Source: Paucihalobacter ruber (GTDB taxonomy: Bacteria > Bacteroidota > Bacteroidia > Flavobacteriales > Flavobacteriaceae). Taken from it: a stretch of 64,000 nt of DNA. Where the stretch lies: contig NZ_VHIQ01000004.1 of assembly GCF_006494535.1 (NCBI RefSeq), forward strand, positions 62,001 to 126,000, read 5' to 3'. A model generated the notes under the pieces. It worked only from the letters and a program-made list of their open reading frames with translations, was not told the origin of the DNA and made no database searches. Within the stretch, counting starts at the first letter, position 1, and the number at the start of each line of letters is the position of its first letter. Below are positions 19,943 through 27,720 of the stretch, one piece after another. The position numbers and the translations under genes are program-made.

Positions 19943-20803
19943 CTAATCGTTCCCAGCCGATAATTCTTTCATTTCTTCCTCAATCATTTCGTAGAACTGA
20001 TCGATTTTTGGTAATACCACAATGCGTGTACGTCTGTTAGCGGCACGGTTCTGTGCAGTATCGTTAGGCATCAATGGCTGATATTCAGATCTACCGGCGG
20101 CAATTAATTGCTGTGGGTTGACGCCTAAACTTTCTAAAACTCTAACAACCGAAGTGGCGCGTTTCACACTCAAATCCCAGTTGTCTAACAATACATCACG
20201 CTTGTAAGGCACATTATCTGTATGTGCTTCTACCATTGCTTCAAAATTAGGACGGCTGTTAACTACTTTAGCCACTTTGCCAAGAATTTCTTTTGCACGG
20301 TTGGTTACGTTGTAGCTTCCGCTTTGGAATAACAATTTATCGGCTATAGAGATAAATACAACGCCTTTTTCAACGTTAATTTCAATGTCCGGATCGTCAA
20401 GACCAACTTCCTTCTTTAACGCAGTTACAACAGCTAGAGTAACGCTGTCTTTTTTAGTTAAAGCATCTTGCAATCTGGTGATTTTGATGTCTTTTTCTCT
20501 TAAGCTTTCAAGAGATTTTTCAAGGTTTTCAGCACCTTTTTGAGTTAAGGTAGTTAAATTACCTTTGGTGTCGATTAAATCCTGATTGGATTTACGCAAA
20601 TCGGCTAATTGGTCTTTTAAACCTTCAACTCTTGCGTTTGCCGCAGCGGCATCGGCCAAGCAAGTATTTAATTTAACAGTTGCCGAATTTAACAAGTCTT
20701 GTGTTTCTTTGTGTTTGGCTTCGAGTGCTGCATATTCTTTTTTAGAGACGCAAGACCCCAAAACAAACATAGAAACCAGGCTCAATAACATTAGTTTTTT
20801 CAT
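19943..20803 (-). CDS. OmpA family lipoprotein (peptidoglycan-binding)
   Basis: 286 aa. The signal peptide ends in lipobox VLGSC, giving a lipid-anchored outer-membrane protein. Residues about 25-125 form a heptad-rich coiled coil. The C-terminal OmpA domain (about 150-265) carries the diaminopimelate-binding pattern: EAHTDNVPY, DNWDLSVKRATSVVRVL and NRAANRRTRIVVLP. It should tether the outer membrane to peptidoglycan. It is monocistronic: terminator 19895-19926 lies downstream and a promoter is recognisable upstream (20840-20872). Confidence 0.93.
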   Translation of the reverse strand: MKKLMLLSLVSMFVLGSCVSKKEYAALEAKHKETQDLLNSATVKLNTCLADAAAANARVEGLKDQLADLRKSNQDLIDTKGNLTTLTQKGAENLEKSLESLREKDIKITRLQDALTKKDSVTLAVVTALKKEVGLDDPDIEINVEKGVVFISIADKLLFQSGSYNVTNRAKEILGKVAKVVNSRPNFEAMVEAHTDNVPYKRDVLLDNWDLSVKRATSVVRVLESLGVNPQQLIAAGRSEYQPLMPNDTAQNRAANRRTRIVVLPKIDQFYEMIEEEMKELSAGND

Positions 20804-20839
20804 AATTGGATAAATGATTAATTTAGTTGTTTACAGCTA

Positions 20840-20872
20840 CAAAATTATACAAAAAATATGCCGTAATCGCAA
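20840..20872 (-). promoter_or_regulatory. Promoter of the OmpA-family lipoprotein gene
   Basis: Minus strand: -7 box TAATTTTG (20847 to 20840) with a TTG at 20872 to 20870 in the -33 region. The start codon lies 37 bp downstream of the box. Confidence 0.5.
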
Positions 20873-20896
20873 GGTTTAATAAAAACATTAACAATA

Positions 20897-21886
20897 TTAT
20901 AAACGGTGATATGTTTTTTGATTTAAAACAAAGTATTTCCAAACTATAGATTTAATTTTGAAATAGTTAGATTTTTGTATATTTTTTTTTCTCCATCTAA
21001 AAAGCTGTGGTAATTTGACATAAAAACTAAGATGTGCTCTTAGAATAGCATTAATGTGGGCAAATTGAAGCTTAACTAAAAATCTCATAGCTGCTAAACC
21101 ATCTAAAATCAACCTAGAAAGAATAAGAAAGAATATATTTCTATCAGCATTTTTTACCAAAGTATATAAGCTGTTTCTAAAGTTTAAGTAGGTTTTTTTC
21201 GGATTGATATTTTGCAAGGTACCACCGCCAAGATGATAAACCGAAGATTCGCCAACATAATAAACCTTTTGGTTATTGTTAAAAAGACGCCAGCACAAAT
21301 CTATTTCTTCCATGTGTGCAAAAAAACTTTCATCAAAACCATGATGAGATTTAAAAACTTCACTTCTTATAAAAAAGCAAGCGCCCGATGCCCAAAAAAT
21401 TTCTGAGGTATCGTTAAATTGACCATGATTGTTTTCAATCGCCGTGAAAATGCGCCCACGACAATAGGGATAACCAAATTTATCGATAAATCCACCCGCA
21501 GCTCCGGCATATTCAAATTGTGTTTTGTGGGTGTAATCCAAAATTTTAGGCTGAATTACGGCAATAGTATTATCTTTTTTGAATTGATTTAAAATGGGTT
21601 GAATCCAGTTAGGCGTCACTTCAACATCGTTGTTTAGCAAACAGAAGATATCGGCTTTGATTTGCTTTAAACCATGATTGTATCCACCGGCATAGCCATA
21701 ATTATCTTCTAGTTTGATGATTTGAACCGATGGAAAATTTGAAATTACGTAAATTACAGAATCGTCAGAAGATGCATTATCAATCACATAAATATCAGCA
21801 TTGGTACTGTGTTCAACAACCGAAGGCAGAAACTGTTTTAAAAGCTTGATTCCGTTCCAGTTTAATATGGCTATTGCTATTTTCAC
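20897..21886 (-). CDS. Glycosyltransferase family 2 protein
   Basis: 329 aa GT-A fold sugar transferase of the rhamnosyl/galactofuranosyl-transferase type. N-terminal nucleotide-sugar part: ILNWNGIKLLKQFLPSV, VIDNASSDDS, and the metal-binding DxD-like segment FCLLNNDVEVTPNW. Acceptor side: SGACFFIRSEVF and GFDESFFAHMEEIDLCWRLF, which contains the ED catalytic-base region. The C-terminal 60 residues are basic and hydrophobic (probable membrane contact). It lies 9 bp after the HsdR-N protein gene. The product (LPS or exopolysaccharide sugar) cannot be deduced. Confidence 0.92.
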   Translation of the reverse strand: MKIAIAILNWNGIKLLKQFLPSVVEHSTNADIYVIDNASSDDSVIYVISNFPSVQIIKLEDNYGYAGGYNHGLKQIKADIFCLLNNDVEVTPNWIQPILNQFKKDNTIAVIQPKILDYTHKTQFEYAGAAGGFIDKFGYPYCRGRIFTAIENNHGQFNDTSEIFWASGACFFIRSEVFKSHHGFDESFFAHMEEIDLCWRLFNNNQKVYYVGESSVYHLGGGTLQNINPKKTYLNFRNSLYTLVKNADRNIFFLILSRLILDGLAAMRFLVKLQFAHINAILRAHLSFYVKLPQLFRWRKKNIQKSNYFKIKSIVWKYFVLNQKTYHRL

Positions 21887-21895
21887 TAATTAATT

Positions 21896-22345
21896 TTAAA
21901 GGTTGTTGTAATTTGGTAAGGATTCTAAAAAATTGTAGCGTTCGTTTGCTAAATCCATTTCGCAATAATAGTGATTTAAACCGTTGGTTACCATTAAATA
22001 TGTGGCGTTTAAACTCAGGTTATAGCGGGCAATTTGGTCGAATACCTGCTGATTGATGGTTATGTTTGGAGCTTTGCACTCCACAATTAAAAATATGCTG
22101 CCATCGGTATTAAAAACCACAATATCATAACGTTTGGTAAGTTGGTTAATGGTTAATTTTTTCTCAACATTGATATGAGATTTAGGATATTTTTTCTCGT
22201 TCATTAAAAATTGAAGACAATGCTGACGCACCCATTCTTCAGGTTGGAGTATCACAAATTTTTTACGTATATCATCAAAAATAGCTGGCTTATTTTCTTT
22301 ATTTTTGAATCGGAAGGAATACGATGGGAAATTAAGTTGTTGCAA
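21896..22345 (-). CDS. HsdR N-terminal domain (HSDR_N-like) nuclease-fold protein
   Basis: 149 aa stand-alone protein resembling the N-terminal nuclease domain of type I restriction HsdR subunits. The PD-(D/E)xK-like core is visible as KRYDIVVFNTDGSIFLIVECKAPN (key residues Asp in YDIVVF and the E-C-K triad), followed by QIARYNLSLNATYLMVTNG. It starts with TTG at 22345, and a promoter box lies 20 bp upstream. No methylase or specificity subunit is near, so this is not a restriction system; the family is common as a solitary gene in Flavobacteriaceae and its role is unknown. Confidence 0.8.
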   Translation of the reverse strand: MQQLNFPSYSFRFKNKENKPAIFDDIRKKFVILQPEEWVRQHCLQFLMNEKKYPKSHINVEKKLTINQLTKRYDIVVFNTDGSIFLIVECKAPNITINQQVFDQIARYNLSLNATYLMVTNGLNHYYCEMDLANERYNFLESLPNYNNL

Positions 22346-22365
22346 CTTTTAAGCGGTTTAAGATT

Positions 22366-22396
22366 CAAATTTAAACTACTAAATTTAAAACGCAAA
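22366..22396 (-). promoter_or_regulatory. Promoter of the HsdR_N-like gene
   Basis: Minus strand: TTTG at 22396 to 22393 and TAAATTTG at 22373 to 22366, 23 bp apart from start to start, 20 bp before the TTG start codon at 22345. Good match to the Bacteroidota pattern. Confidence 0.6.
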
Positions 22397-22450
22397 GTCT
22401 TATTGTATTAATTACTTTCACACCTTACAAAACCTAGAATAAATTAAGCT

Positions 22451-23455
22451 TTGGACGAAGTTAAACAACTGGTAACCGATATTCAACAAGGTAGCATTAA
22501 ACCCATTTATTTTTTAATGGGTGAAGAGCCTTATTATATTGATAAAATTTCGGAATACATTGAGAACAATATTTTAGACGAAACCGAAAAAGGTTTTAAT
22601 CAAATGGTTTTGTATGGCTATGATGCAGATATTGAAACCATTGTAAGTAATGCGAAGCGCTTTCCTATGATGGCCGAAAGGCAAGTTATTATTGTTAAAG
22701 AAGCTCAAGAACTGTCAAGAACTATTGAAAAATTATCCGATTACGCTACAAACCCACAGCCATCAACGGTTTTAGTACTTAATTATAAATATAAAACCAT
22801 TGATAAACGCAAAGCATTATATAAAGCAATTTCGAAAAACGGACTCATTTTTGAAAGTAAACCGCTGTATGAAAATAAAGTACCCGACTGGATTAGGCGA
22901 GTGCTACAATCTAAAAACTATACCATTGTGCCTAAAGCGTCTCAAATGTTGGTAGAATTTTTAGGCACAGATTTGAGCAAAATAAGTAACGAGCTTAATA
23001 AATTGCAAATAGTATTGCCCGAAGGTACCCAAATAACTCCAGAACATATTGAGCAAAACATTGGGGTAAGTAAAGACTATAACAATTTTGAGCTACGCAA
23101 AGCCATTGGGGAACGCAATGAGCTAAGGGCATTTAAAATTGTTAATTACTTTGCCAACAATCCAAAAGACAATCCGTTTGTGGTAACTGTTTCTTTGTTG
23201 TTTGCCTTTTTTTCTCAGTTGTTACAACTTCATGGTCTACAAGATAAAACTCCGCGTTCGGTAGCGTTGGCTTTAAAGGTAAATCCTTACTTTGTAAACG
23301 ATTATATAACAGCAGCCCATAACTTTCCAATGAAAAAAGTAAGCGAAGTTATTAGCGTTTTAAGAGAATTTGATGTAAAAGGAAAAGGTGTAGGTGCTAA
23401 TAATATTCCTCAGGGCGATTTACTTAAAGAGCTTTTGGTTAAAATTTTTAGATAA
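22451..23455 (+). CDS. holA: DNA polymerase III subunit delta
   Basis: Delta subunit of the clamp loader, which opens the beta clamp. 334 aa, usual length. It starts with TTG at 22451 (MDEVKQLVTDIQQGSIKPIYFLMGEEPYYIDKI), the conserved beginning, where the GEEPYYID line corresponds to the degenerate P-loop of HolA. Other conserved stretches are RQVIIVKEAQEL, LVLNYKYKTIDKRK and the C-terminal collar domain. The cupin gene begins 3 bp after its stop. Confidence 0.92.
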   Translation: MDEVKQLVTDIQQGSIKPIYFLMGEEPYYIDKISEYIENNILDETEKGFNQMVLYGYDADIETIVSNAKRFPMMAERQVIIVKEAQELSRTIEKLSDYATNPQPSTVLVLNYKYKTIDKRKALYKAISKNGLIFESKPLYENKVPDWIRRVLQSKNYTIVPKASQMLVEFLGTDLSKISNELNKLQIVLPEGTQITPEHIEQNIGVSKDYNNFELRKAIGERNELRAFKIVNYFANNPKDNPFVVTVSLLFAFFSQLLQLHGLQDKTPRSVALALKVNPYFVNDYITAAHNFPMKKVSEVISVLREFDVKGKGVGANNIPQGDLLKELLVKIFR

Positions 23456-23458
23456 GTG

Positions 23459-23824
23459 ATGAGAATTTTGATTTTTTGCTGTTTTGCTGTCATATTACTT
23501 ACTTGTAATCAAAAACCTAATTTGCCTGATCCGTTGGAAGCGGGTTGGAAAGGTGAGAAGGTTTGTGAAGTGGTTCATGAAGATGATGACATTCGAGTTT
23601 TAAAATGCACATTTCCGCCCAATGTAGGTCACGAATGGCACAGACATCAGCCGCATTTTGGTTTTGCACTTAGTGGTGGTACATTTAAAATAAAAGATGA
23701 CAAGGGAACCAGAACAGTTGAAGTAAAAACTGGAACAGCTTTTTCAAATCAAGAAGTAACTCAGCACGAAGTTTTAAATATTGGCGATAGTACAGCTATC
23801 TTTCTAATAACAGAGCACAAATAA
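23459..23824 (+). CDS. Cupin domain lipoprotein
   Basis: 121 aa starting at the ATG at 23459, just after the holA stop. The signal peptide ends with lipobox VILLTC, so the mature protein is lipid-anchored. A single cupin beta-barrel follows. Candidate metal ligands lie in the first motif GHEWHRHQPHFGFALSGG (three His) and in the second near QEVTQHEVLNIGD (His). No enzyme activity can be assigned. It is probably co-transcribed with holA and ends in a strong terminator. Confidence 0.82.
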   Translation: MRILIFCCFAVILLTCNQKPNLPDPLEAGWKGEKVCEVVHEDDDIRVLKCTFPPNVGHEWHRHQPHFGFALSGGTFKIKDDKGTRTVEVKTGTAFSNQEVTQHEVLNIGDSTAIFLITEHK

Positions 23825-23859
23825 AAAAAACCTGCTTACACAAGGCAAGCAGGTTTTTT
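23825..23859. terminator. Bidirectional rho-independent terminator
   Basis: Perfect 13-bp stem AAAAAACCTGCTT ... AAGCAGGTTTTTT with a 9-base loop, directly after the cupin gene stop. It also lies in position to stop transcription of the convergent gene ending at 23883. Confidence 0.93.
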
Positions 23860-23882
23860 GCTAACTAACTAATAATTTGCTA

Positions 23883-24650
23883 TTAATCATCTAATAAGTC
23901 GGCGTAGTCTTTTATGCGTTCTTTAATTTGATTGGCTAAATTTCTGTTACCATCGTTGTCGCTTGGGCTTATTTCAATAATACCGTCTCCGTTGTTATCA
24001 GTGGCATTTGAAAGATTTACAGTGCTGAACAATCCTGCCAGATTAAATTCGATGATCACGCTGTTAAAACCATTTGAAATATCTAAGGTTTGATTGCTGT
24101 CTTCGTAATCAATTTCAATTTCCACTTCAAAATTATGCCAGAAAACGAAAGGAACATCATTAATTGTACCTTCAATAAGAATGGTTTTCCCAAATAAATC
24201 ACTCGATGGATTGGTATTTCGGTCGAATTCAAATTCTATTTCTTCAAAAACTACATTTTGAGGTACCTCAACAGTGGTAATAGTATTTACACCTGTAAGT
24301 ACATCAACTTCAAACGGACCTCTTAACTCTATCTCGTCATCACCATCGTAAAAACCGTTGAATTGGCTACAATCAAAGTTATTGTCATCGTCGTCGTCAT
24401 CGTCGTCGTCACAAAAATCATCATCAAATTCAAGTTCAATTTCTTTGATGTTGATTTTAAACTTAGTTACATCAACAATAGCATTTGTGCTTCTGCCTAG
24501 TCCGTTAAAACTAGTCACCGCCTTAGTTTTGATAGCGAGTGCCGCAGTCTCAAAATTATTGTCGTCATTGTCGTTTGAGCAAGACGTTAAAGCAAAAGAT
24601 GTAATTAAAATTGCAAAAAATAAATTTAGGTGAGATTTTAAAGGTTTCAT
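23883..24650 (-). CDS. Acidic lipoprotein of unknown function with a poly-Asp run
   Basis: 255 aa lipoprotein: the signal peptide ends ITSFALTSC, followed by an acidic tether. The mature part begins with alternating beta-type strands (ALAIKTKAVTSF, VTKFKINIKEIELEF), then nine consecutive Asp, then EIELRGPFEVDVLTG and a second beta-rich part. The layout resembles flavobacterial DUF4382-type lipoproteins, but this is uncertain. The high Asp/Glu content suggests calcium binding, which is inference. It is monocistronic. Confidence 0.7.
   Translation of the reverse strand: MKPLKSHLNLFFAILITSFALTSCSNDNDDNNFETAALAIKTKAVTSFNGLGRSTNAIVDVTKFKINIKEIELEFDDDFCDDDDDDDDDNNFDCSQFNGFYDGDDEIELRGPFEVDVLTGVNTITTVEVPQNVVFEEIEFEFDRNTNPSSDLFGKTILIEGTINDVPFVFWHNFEVEIEIDYEDSNQTLDISNGFNSVIIEFNLAGLFSTVNLSNATDNNGDGIIEISPSDNDGNRNLANQIKERIKDYADLLDD
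24384..24410. repeat. Trinucleotide/12-mer microsatellite coding nine Asp codons
   Basis: Tandem GTC/ATC triplets (on the plus strand) arranged as a 12-bp unit, GTCATCGTCGTC, repeated 2.25 times inside the lipoprotein gene. All steps are in frame, so slippage would change the Asp count without shifting the frame. Confidence 0.85.
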
Positions 24651-24721
24651 AATTTTGTTTTTAATGATTTATTATGAAACAAGACAGGTCTTAAAACTCC
24701 TACCCTAAGAAATAAAAAAAA

Positions 24722-25204
24722 TTAATAAAAATTTTTAAGTAGCTGAATTTGTGTTACATATTCGTATTGTAAATCTTCATGAAGTACCTCTATTTTTTTC
24801 TCAAGTGCTACAATTTGTCGTTCGTAGAGATTTCTTAAGGTAGTATTTTTATGAATTGATGGTTCAAGCTCATTCAATTGGTCGCAGAAAAAGAGTAGCA
24901 ATTCGACTTCGGTTTCTATTTTATTAGAGTATTTTGAAAAGGTGCGAATTTGCCTCAATATTTTCCTGATAGTTTTTTTCATGTAATGATAACTGTCTGT
25001 ATTCATGCTAATGAAAATCTCTTCCAAATTTTCTTTTACAGCATTAATGTAGGCATCTTCATTATGAGACTCGAATAACAAATAGGTGAGTAGTGCTTTG
25101 TTTTCGGTTTTGTACTTTGCAAGTCTTAGACAGAGTTCTAACAGCTCTTCACGTGATTGAAACTGGAGTTCTTTTCTAATTTTGACGATGCTTTCGGTTT
25201 TCAA
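24722..25204 (-). CDS. Hypothetical helical cytoplasmic protein
   Basis: 160 aa, no signal peptide or membrane helix. It is almost entirely charged alpha helix (KIRKELQFQSREELLELCLRLAKYK near the start, LYERQIVALEKKIEVLHEDL near the end, the latter probably coiled coil). I do not recognise the family. It starts 30 bp after the LytTR regulator gene on the same strand, so it may be the last gene of that operon. Confidence 0.65.
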   Translation of the reverse strand: MKTESIVKIRKELQFQSREELLELCLRLAKYKTENKALLTYLLFESHNEDAYINAVKENLEEIFISMNTDSYHYMKKTIRKILRQIRTFSKYSNKIETEVELLLFFCDQLNELEPSIHKNTTLRNLYERQIVALEKKIEVLHEDLQYEYVTQIQLLKNFY

Positions 25205-25234
25205 GATTGCTGATAAATAAGTAATTTAATTATT

Positions 25235-25930
25235 TTAAGATGGTTGTAGTCTCTCTATAAATTTAGTTTTATAGGTTTGACCAATGGGTATCTTTAGATG
25301 GTTAATTGAAATTGTGTTTCCTTCAACAAGGTTAATCAAATTTTTGTTGACAACAAAAGATTTGTGGCATCTTAGGAAATAGTCCGGTAATTGATTTAAG
25401 AAGTTGGTTAGTGTATTATTGGAGACGATTATCTTTTCTGATGTATGAATTTTAATGTAATCTCCAAAAGCCTCAACCATTTGAAGTTCTTCTAAATTGA
25501 CTTGATGAATTACTTTATTAGATTTTATAATAATATGTTGCGCTAATTTGGTTTCTGGTGTAGCGATTTTGTCTGAAACTTTATCTAATGCGCTCATAAA
25601 ACGCTCAAAAGCAATAGGTTTTAATAAATAATCTGTGGCATTAATTTCAAAAGCTTCTACGGCGTATTGCGGATATGCAGTGGTAAGAATTAACTCGGGT
25701 GGATTATCAAGTTGTTTATAAAAGTTTAACCCGGATTCGCCCGGCATATTAATATCTAAAAATATGAGATTGGTATCGGGATGAGTCTTGAGTGCTATTT
25801 TGGCCTCGTTCGCGTTAAAGCAAATGGCTTTTATTTCAACAAAGTCTACCATTCCAATAAAATGTTTCATAACGGCCTGCGCTGCCGGTTCATCATCTAC
25901 AATGATACATTTTATGGGTTTGTTAGTCAT
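25235..25930 (-). CDS. LytTR family response regulator
   Basis: 231 aa: receiver domain (1-120) plus LytTR DNA-binding domain (about 135-230). The phosphoacceptor is Asp59 in LIFLDINMPGESG, the acidic pocket is VDDEP (12-14), and the conserved Lys lies in DYLLKPIAF. The LytTR domain shows ADYIKIHT-like EAFGDYIKIHTSEK and the FLRCHKSFVVNKNLI helix-strand signature. Its start abuts the stop of the partner histidine kinase without a gap, so they are a cognate pair. Confidence 0.94.
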   Translation of the reverse strand: MTNKPIKCIIVDDEPAAQAVMKHFIGMVDFVEIKAICFNANEAKIALKTHPDTNLIFLDINMPGESGLNFYKQLDNPPELILTTAYPQYAVEAFEINATDYLLKPIAFERFMSALDKVSDKIATPETKLAQHIIIKSNKVIHQVNLEELQMVEAFGDYIKIHTSEKIIVSNNTLTNFLNQLPDYFLRCHKSFVVNKNLINLVEGNTISINHLKIPIGQTYKTKFIERLQPS

Positions 25931-26986
25931 TTAAACTGTTATTAGTAATTTCACTTTATAGAAAAGGGAATCTTTTTCTATTTTAATACTGTGTTTATTG
26001 GGGTAAATCATGTTTAAATTATCTATAGTATTCTTTAAACCAACACCCTTGTCTTTAGTTTCATGATTTTTAAATGCTGAAATTACGCTATTTTCTATTT
26101 GAAATTGAACAGAATTTTCTTTTTGATCAAGTGAGATTGTGATAAAGTTAATACCTTTTAGATTGGTGCCACCGTGCTTATAAGCATTTTCAAGTAATGG
26201 CAATAATAACATTGGATAAATTGGAATGTTAGCATTTTCAATTTGACTCGTAAATGTTATGTTTAAGTCTGGAGCATTTCGGTTTTTTTGAAAGGCAATG
26301 TAATTGTTAATTAGTTCAAGCTCTTGTTTTAGAGTTACGTTATTAGTGTTAGCATCATAAATAACGTACCTCAAAATATCGGATAATTGCAAAACCGCGT
26401 CCTTTGTATCGCTGCGCTGCTCGAGAGACATGGCATAGATAACATTAAGTGCGTTAAATAAAAAATGCGGATTAATCTGCGCACGCAAAGCTGTTAATTG
26501 CGATTGTGTGATTTGATGCGCATCTTTTATTAGCTTGTTTTGTGCTTGGTTGAAATAAAACCAATCTTCGGCTAATTTAATTAAAGTGCTAATAAATATA
26601 GATGTTATTAAAATAACTGTAAATGACGTATTGATGTGATACGAAATGAAGAAATAATTTTTAAAGAGATTATTAATAATGGCGTCAAAAAACCATTCAA
26701 AACAAAAAACATATAGAACAACTAGACTTATAAGAGACATAAGATATAACAAGTAGCGCTCTCTTTTAAGAAATGGTGGAATTAGCGCGTATAAATTAAT
26801 GCTGATGGGTATAACTAAAGCAATAGTATAGGCCAATGTGTAGAGGTAATCAACTTTTAACGCAGCCTCGTTTTTTGTGAAAATAAATAACAGAACTACA
26901 TAGATTAAGCACCACAAGAAGATGTTAAACACAAACGGATTGTGGTGCTTAAATTTAATGAGGTATGGCTGAATATTAAAGATCAA
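25931..26986 (-). CDS. LytS-type sensor histidine kinase
   Basis: 351 aa. Four predicted membrane helices in the first 160 residues with no large extracellular domain, then the His_kinase domain with phosphoacceptor His in INPHFLFNALN and an ATPase part with PMLLLPLLENAYKHGG (N box) and KGVGLKN (G box). It overlaps the upstream lipoprotein gene by 11 bp and abuts the downstream LytTR gene. The lipoprotein may be its sensory accessory; this is inferred from coupling only. Confidence 0.94.
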   Translation of the reverse strand: MIFNIQPYLIKFKHHNPFVFNIFLWCLIYVVLLFIFTKNEAALKVDYLYTLAYTIALVIPISINLYALIPPFLKRERYLLYLMSLISLVVLYVFCFEWFFDAIINNLFKNYFFISYHINTSFTVILITSIFISTLIKLAEDWFYFNQAQNKLIKDAHQITQSQLTALRAQINPHFLFNALNVIYAMSLEQRSDTKDAVLQLSDILRYVIYDANTNNVTLKQELELINNYIAFQKNRNAPDLNITFTSQIENANIPIYPMLLLPLLENAYKHGGTNLKGINFITISLDQKENSVQFQIENSVISAFKNHETKDKGVGLKNTIDNLNMIYPNKHSIKIEKDSLFYKVKLLITV

Positions 26987-27632
26987 CCGGAGCTAGTTTA
27001 TAGGTTTCAGAATCGCTCCATTTGTTTTCTAAATCGCTTTTAACAAACTTTACTAAAAACTGATACAATTCTTGAGATGAAGCTGTTAAGACTAGTGTTT
27101 CGTCAACACCAACTCTTTCGTGTTTGAGTTTTAGTTGTTCTTTTGAAAGAAGTTCTTCTATGGGTTTTTCGTCTAGCCATTGCAATTCAATAACGCCATC
27201 TTTTTGTTTGTTAAGTTTGGCAACTGAATGTGTTTTTAACAAATGCTGAAGTGCCAAAGCATTACTATCGCTATCATCATACGCGATAGGCGTAAAATCT
27301 ATAAAAACATGGTTTTCTACCTTAAATGGCACTGCTAAGAAAGTAGCTTCTTTTCCGTTTTTATTCTGATTAACAACATATGCCTGGTTATATTTTTTTA
27401 GAGCTTCGATATCTTGTTTAGAATATTTTTTAGCATCATTATTATCTTTTTCAAAAGCTTCTTTAAAAGAGAGTATTTCCCAACTACCATTTTTGTTATC
27501 GGTAAAATTTCCTAATAGTGACGAATCAAAACTAATGACGTCACTTGTGTAAAAAGGCTGAATAGATTTAACTATACAAGATTGCATTACTAATATTAGC
27601 GCCAATAACATGACGTGTTTTGTAACTTTCAT
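26976..27632 (-). CDS. Lipoprotein of unknown function coupled to a LytS/LytTR system
   Basis: 218 aa from the ATG at 27632 (MKVTKHVMLLALILVMQSC, signal peptide with lipobox). A longer frame from a TTG at 27656 is unlikely, because the promoter box at 27659-27666 places the transcript start at about 27655. The mature protein is a mixed alpha/beta domain, about 200 residues, with no motif I recognise. Its 3' end overlaps the kinase gene by 11 bp, which implies translational coupling and a shared function. Confidence 0.75.
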   Translation of the reverse strand: MKVTKHVMLLALILVMQSCIVKSIQPFYTSDVISFDSSLLGNFTDNKNGSWEILSFKEAFEKDNNDAKKYSKQDIEALKKYNQAYVVNQNKNGKEATFLAVPFKVENHVFIDFTPIAYDDSDSNALALQHLLKTHSVAKLNKQKDGVIELQWLDEKPIEELLSKEQLKLKHERVGVDETLVLTASSQELYQFLVKFVKSDLENKWSDSETYKLAPVDL

Positions 27633-27658
27633 AACTGGTGTTTTAAAATTTATCAAGT

Positions 27659-27686
27659 CAAACTTACAAGCTTACTTTATGACAAA
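27659..27686 (-). promoter_or_regulatory. Promoter of the lipoprotein-LytS-LytTR operon
   Basis: Minus strand: TTTG (27686 to 27683) and TAAGTTTG (27666 to 27659), starts 20 bp apart. It fits the Bacteroidota -33/-7 pattern and fixes the downstream start codon at 27632. Confidence 0.65.
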
Positions 27687-27720
27687 AAAATTATTTTCGA
27701 CAAACACGGTTTAGCTCCTG

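Noticed and set aside
21896-22345. Restriction-modification or defence system
   Set aside because: Only a solitary HsdR N-terminal-like domain is present, with no methylase, specificity or helicase partner nearby.
27681-27704. GACAAA direct repeats upstream of the first LytS/LytTR operon
   Set aside because: Period is 18 bp and one copy is the -33 box itself; not a LytTR-like arrangement.
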